Assembly (NCBI RefSeq): GCF_000283155.1
Contig: NW_004454210.1
Coordinates: forward strand, 1,821,569 to 1,885,568
Reading direction: 5' to 3'
Length of the DNA: 64,000 nucleotides
DNA from: Ceratotherium simum simum
Lineage: Eukaryota; Chordata; Mammalia; Perissodactyla; Rhinocerotidae
Numbering within the stretch: position 1 is the stretch's first letter; every line of letters starts with the position of its first letter. Made by a program: the position numbers and the translations under genes. Below, one piece after another: positions 59,760-64,000 of the stretch. The notes beneath the pieces are model-generated. The model was not told the origin of the DNA. It saw only the letters and a program-made list of their open reading frames with translations, and did no database searches.

Positions 59760-61990
59760 TTCTACAAACAGAGGATATACATTCTCTTCAATCACTATTC
59801 AAAACATTTTACAAAATTATTCTCAAGCCAGGTCACAAAGACATTATCAATAGCTTCTAAAACGTACAAATTGTACAGGTCACTAATTGTACAGTCCAAG
59901 AATACTGGAAATTAAAAACCAAAAGATCGGCAAAGTACAAAAACATTGATCCACTTGGAAAATTAAAAATCACTTTTCTAAGTAACTCTGTGGGCTTAGA
60001 GGGAATACATACATCAATAACAGGGTGTATAGAACATAATGATAATGAGGGCAACACAGAAAAATAAATGAGCCAGACATTTATTTCCAGATGCCAGAAA
60101 AAGAGAAAAGCAAACAACCACCAACAGCACAACCCAAGAAAACAAGGAAAAGCTGATGATGAAAACCCCAGAAATTAATGGATTAGAAAATGGGAAACAT
60201 AAATTGACAAATACATCCAGAGTCTGGCTCTTTAAAAAGACCAATGACTTAGAGAAACCATTGGCAAGCCTAATCAAGAAAGAGAAAATATGAGTACAGA
60301 AATGAGACATGCTATGGAGTAAATGAAAAATATGAAGGAATAGGTTTTATAACTTTATGCTAATAAACTTGAAAATCTCAATGAAGTGGATAGCTTTCTG
60401 GGAAAATATCAAGTATCAAATTTGACTGAAGAAGTGGTAGAAAATCTGAATATATTAATAATCTTAGATGAAGCTGAAAAAGTTGTGAAAAAAGTATTAA
60501 ACCCAGACCATTTCAGAGGTGAATTTTTTCGAACCTTCTAACTGATCATTTCTGTGCTATTTGAACAGGGTTAGTGCCTAGAAAAAGATGGGCAGCTTTC
60601 CCCGACACAAAAGCCTACCAACCAGATGGGCAACAGAGAAACTGCAGCCCAATTTCACAAATACAGATGCAAAATGTTAGAAAATTGAATGCAGCCGTAT
60701 GTGTAAAATAACAATACACTATATACAAGCAGGGCTGGTGCCAGCAATGCACACGTTGTCCAATATCAGGAAACATCTTAAGGCGATCAATTATATTAAT
60801 AGATCCAAGTGAAAAACCACATTGCCACTGTCTCAAGAGCTTAGATTTTGAAGTCAGAAAGCCTAAGTACAAATCCTGCCTTTTATCACTTCCTAACTAT
60901 GGACCCTTGGGCAGTTTCCCTGTCTTCCAATTTGGAAAACAATGTCTCAAGTCAGGGTCATGTTCAGATTAAATTTAATAATGAATATAAAAGTCTTGGC
61001 ATAGAGCTGGGCACATAATGAGAGCTGAGTAAATGACAGTTTTAGAAAAATTCCAAAACATTGCCATCTATTCTTGGTGATGTTTTTGTAAATAAAACAA
61101 GAACTGAAGAACATTCCTTTAATATTACAAAGATAATCTCTCTCAAACCAAAGCAACATCATAATTAACTGTGAAAACATTACCGACATCCCAATTAAGT
61201 TCAGGAACAAGATAAGGATGCCTCTCTCTCTCCACTATTACTTATTAATGTTCTGGAAGTTCTAGAAATGGAATTAAACAAGGAGACAAAATAAGGGTCA
61301 TAAATATTCCCACTGAGGAAATATTATCATCATCATTTTCAGGGGATATGGGTTTTTGTAATTTGAACATTCCCCAAAAAATCAACTGGAAAAGTCATAG
61401 AGCTAACAAATGAGTTTAGTAGGGTAGCAGTCACAAAATATAGAAATATAGATATAAAAACCAATGCCTTTCCTATGATAATGAGCAAGCTGTTAGAACA
61501 CATCATGGAAATATATTGCATTCACAACAGCAACAAAATTCATGGGAATTAACTTCACAAGAAATGGGCAAGATTTATGTAAAGAAAACAAAAAGACTTT
61601 ACAAAGAAACTCAAAATGAGACAAACAAAAGGAGAGACAAACGCTCTTTTCTAAGAAGAATCAACAATATAAGTTTTCAGTTGTCCCAATTAATCTATAA
61701 ATGAACAAATTCCAATGAAATTCTCACTGAGAGTTTTTTTCTTAAGGAAATCTTGACAAAATTATTGTAAATTTCTCTGGAAGACTCGAAGTGTGGAGAG
61801 GAAAATGTTGAAGAGCAAGGTGGATGGACTTGTCCTACCAGATATTAAATATAATTAAAGACTCCAACAATTAAGACAGATTCACTGGTGCATAAAAACA
61901 GACAGATGGATTCATGGGGCAGACTAAGAAGGCAGGAACAGATCCAAGTGTGTGTGAGAATTTATTATTGATTACTGAAGTATTTCATAG
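59760..61990 (+). mobile_element. Old L1-like sequence, sense, interrupted by a MIR
   Basis: A-rich text with L1 ORF2 signatures: 'aataggttttataactttatgctaataaacttgaaaatctcaatgaagtgga', 'ttttcgaaccttc', 'gaaactgcagcccaatttcacaaatacagatgc', 'aagataaggatgcctctctctctccactattacttattaatgttctggaagttctag', 'ttcaccaatttcaggggatatg'-like and 'gatggacttgtcctaccagatatta'. Heavily degraded; interrupted by a MIR at 60,838-61,040. Confidence 0.6.
60838..61040 (+). mobile_element. MIR SINE
   Basis: 'Ttgaagtcagaaagcctaagtacaaatcctgcc', 'cacttcctaactatggacccttgggcagtttccctg' and 'ggcatagagctgggcacataatgagagctgagtaaatg' match MIR in sense orientation. Confidence 0.8.
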
Positions 61991-62069
61991 ACCAGTCAAT
62001 AAATAATGGCTAAGTTAGATTCCTTCCTCAAAATGCAGGTAAGAACAAGTCTCAGCTTTTAATTATGTT

Positions 62070-62328
62070 TTTTTGGGTTTTTTTTTTTTTTTTTGGTGAG
62101 GAAGATTAGCCCTGAGCTAACATCCATTGCCAACCCTCCTCTTTTTGCTGAGGAAGATTGGCCTGAGCTAACATCTGTACCAATTTTCCTCTATTTTATA
62201 TGTGGGACACCGCCACAGCATGGTGCCACAGCAGTGCTTAGGTCCAGTGCCCAGGATCTGAACCAGCGAACTCCGGGCCGCCGAAGCAGAGCGTGTGAAC
62301 TTAACTACTACGCCACCAGGCCGGCCCC
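62070..62328 (-). mobile_element. ERE SINE (reverse) with target-site duplication
   Basis: Poly-T, GTGAGGAAGATTAGCC, two GAGCTAACATC blocks, 'tatgtgggacaccgccacagcatgg', 'aggatctgaacc' and a 'ccaggccggcccc' head. Likely 10-bp duplications with one mismatch: TTAATTATGT (62,060-62,069) and TTACTTATGT (62,329-62,338). Confidence 0.93.
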
Positions 62329-62339
62329 TTACTTATGTA

Positions 62340-62491
62340 TATTTTTATTTTTGACTTTTTGTTTTGAAAAGACTTCAAATTTTCAGAAAAGATGTAAGAA
62401 TAGTACAATAAATTCCATCATATCCTTCATAGTAATTCACCAATTATTAACATCTTACAATTGCTTTATTATATATATGTGTGGGGGGGGG

Positions 62492-62535
<44 letters not shown>

Positions 62536-63650
62536 TCTTTTTCTGTACTGATTGATAGTAACAATTCAGGGTCAGTTTTAGGCAACATGTACCCTTTCGC
62601 CTTAAATACTTCAGTGAGATTCTCCAAGGAACAAGGGCATTCTTTTATGTAACCAAAATTCAAAATATTCAAAATGTTTAACATTGATACAATGTTATTA
62701 CTTAATGTTTTAGTCCATGTTCAAATTTTGCCAAGTTTGCCAGTAATATCCTTTATAGGCACTCCCCCCTCCTCCATCCAGGATTGAATCTAGGATCATT
62801 CATTGCATTTAGTTGTTAAGTCTTTAGTACCCTTTAACCTGGAGTAATTCCTCAGCCTTTCTTTGTCTTTCACATTACTGATATTTTTTTTGAAATATAC
62901 AGGCCAGTAGTGTTGAAGAATCTCCCTATACTTGTGTATGGCTGGTATTTCTTCATCATTAGAATCAGGTTGTGCATTTTCGTGGGAATACTGCGTAAGA
63001 CCTGTCCTTCTCAGCACATCACTTTAAGAGGCCCTGATGCAGGTTTTTCTGTTATTGGTGATGTCAACTTTGATGGAACTTGGTTAGGGAGTGTTTAACG
63101 GATTTCTCCGCTGTGAAGTTACCCTGTTTCCTTTTGTGATTAATACAAAATCTGTGGGGGGATACTTTGAGGCTGTGTGAGTATCTGTTACCCATTTTTG
63201 CCTAAATTAATTGTTTACTAGAATTGCTGTAAGGTGGTGATTTTCCAACTCTATCATTCCTTCTATATTTATTAACTGGTATTTTATTGTAAGGAAGAGA
63301 TTTCTCTCCCTCTATTCCTCCCTCCTTCTCTTCCTTCTTCCCTCCCTGTCCCCTTTCTTTCCTGTCAGTATGGACTCATGGATTCTTATGTTATTCAGTG
63401 GGCCATCATCTGCTGCTGCCATTATTCATTTTGATGCTCAGTTTGCCCCAGATTTGGCCAGTGGGTCCCATGCCCTTTTGACCTGTTCCCGTCATTTTTT
63501 GAGCACTTCTTTGCTTTCTGGCATAACAAGATGTTCCAGGCTCATTTTGTACTTTTTTTGCCCCAGACTTGGAATCAGCCATTTCTCTAAGGAACTCTGG
63601 TTCCTTTGGTTTGGAAATGATATTGAGAAATAAGATCTGGGCATAGTTAA
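62340..63650 (-). mobile_element. Old L1-type 3' region, antisense (probable)
   Basis: 'Ttcagaaaagatgtaagaatagtacaataaattcc', 'caattattaacatctta', 'aacattgatacaatgttattactta', 'tgcatttagttgttaagtctttagtaccctttaacctggagtaattcctcagcctttctttgtctttcac' and 'agatttggccagtgggtccc' are text of a very common mammalian repeat. I read it as a reversed L1M 3' part. Its length and order look intact; family certainty is moderate. Confidence 0.5.
62483..62535 (+). repeat. G10 run plus (GATA)n microsatellite
   Basis: Ten G in a row followed by about eleven perfect GATA units. A long, pure tetranucleotide run of this kind is usually highly polymorphic. Confidence 0.95.
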
Positions 63651-63910
63651 ATATAAAAAGTTAAATCATAAAAGAACCATAGACAAAGAGTTATATGATC
63701 TTTGAGTGAGAAAGATCTTTTTAATATGATATTGAAGGCAAAACCTGTAGGTTTAACTATATACAAGTTTAGGAACTTCTCTAGGAAATCATCATTAACA
63801 AAATGTTGAGAAGTCCCGAGGCTCATTTCTTGGATGTTTTTCTCTTCTTTGTCCATACCCCCTCCCTTGGTGATCTCATTCAATATTATGGCTTAAAGGA
63901 CTATGTTCTT

Positions 63911-64000
63911 TTTTTTTTTTTTATAATTTTTTGTTTATTGCAGTAACATTGGTTTATAACATTGTATAAATTTCAGGTGTACATCATTATACTTCTATTT
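63911..64000 (-). mobile_element. L1 3' end, antisense, running out of the window
   Basis: A poly-T start followed by the reverse of an L1 3' terminus. On the minus strand it reads GTACACCTGAAATTTATACA, ATGTTATAAACCAATG, then CAATAAAC and poly-A. Cut by the window end. Confidence 0.7.

Noticed and set aside
45030..64000. A second protein-coding gene downstream
   Set aside because: I looked for exon-like frames bounded by AG/GT with protein-like composition and found none. Long frames there belong to L1 copies or to GC-rich noise.

Overview
This is vertebrate nuclear DNA, almost certainly from a perissodactyl and most likely a horse or other Equus. The tRNA-derived SINEs scattered through it have the ERE (equine repetitive element) sequence: a GGCCGGCC-type head, a GATCCGAAC-like box B region and a TGAGGAAGAT / GAGCTAACATCT tail. 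The window holds one protein-coding gene, CYP26B1, complete on the + strand. It encodes the retinoic-acid 4-hydroxylase that clears all-trans retinoic acid in limb, gonad, hindbrain and skin. The six coding segments join to 1,539 bp (512 residues plus stop). All six splice-site pairs are GT/AG, every intron is phase 0, and every P450 hallmark is present, including the haem-ligand Cys441.

Layout. 1-12,600: upstream intergenic DNA with an old L1 piece, one ERE, several MIR and L2 fossils, and long unique stretches. It has some promoter-like or retinoid-receptor-like motifs, notably a perfect DR5 half-site pair at 9,950-9,966. 12,602-13,269: a G-quadruplex-prone G-rich edge followed by a 630-base assembly gap, inside the CpG-rich promoter region. 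13,639-32,797: the CYP26B1 transcription unit, with a TATA-like box, a short pyrimidine-rich 5'UTR, six exons, a 3.4-kb CpG-rich intron 1, an 8.6-kb intron 2, three short introns and a 3.0-kb 3'UTR ending in an AU-rich block with AATAAA. 32,798-35,650: unique intergenic DNA. 35,690-64,000: a repeat-dominated gene desert with nested L1 elements, EREs, a Tigger fragment, MER20, MER5-type and L2 fossils, and one locally duplicated segment (about 35.8-36.1 kb and 40.9-41.1 kb).

How it works together: the only gene product is an ER-anchored P450. The plausible regulatory logic is retinoic-acid feedback on its own catabolic gene, so the DR5-like motifs upstream deserve attention, although none is proven. 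The near absence of L1 and ERE insertions from about 0.75 to 36 kb, against their density afterwards, fits a developmental-gene regulatory domain next to a desert. I found no second gene, no functional tRNA or other RNA gene, and no undescribed enzymatic or defence system. The interesting material is regulatory and repeat-structural. Family names for old repeats come from remembered consensus sequences, not a search.
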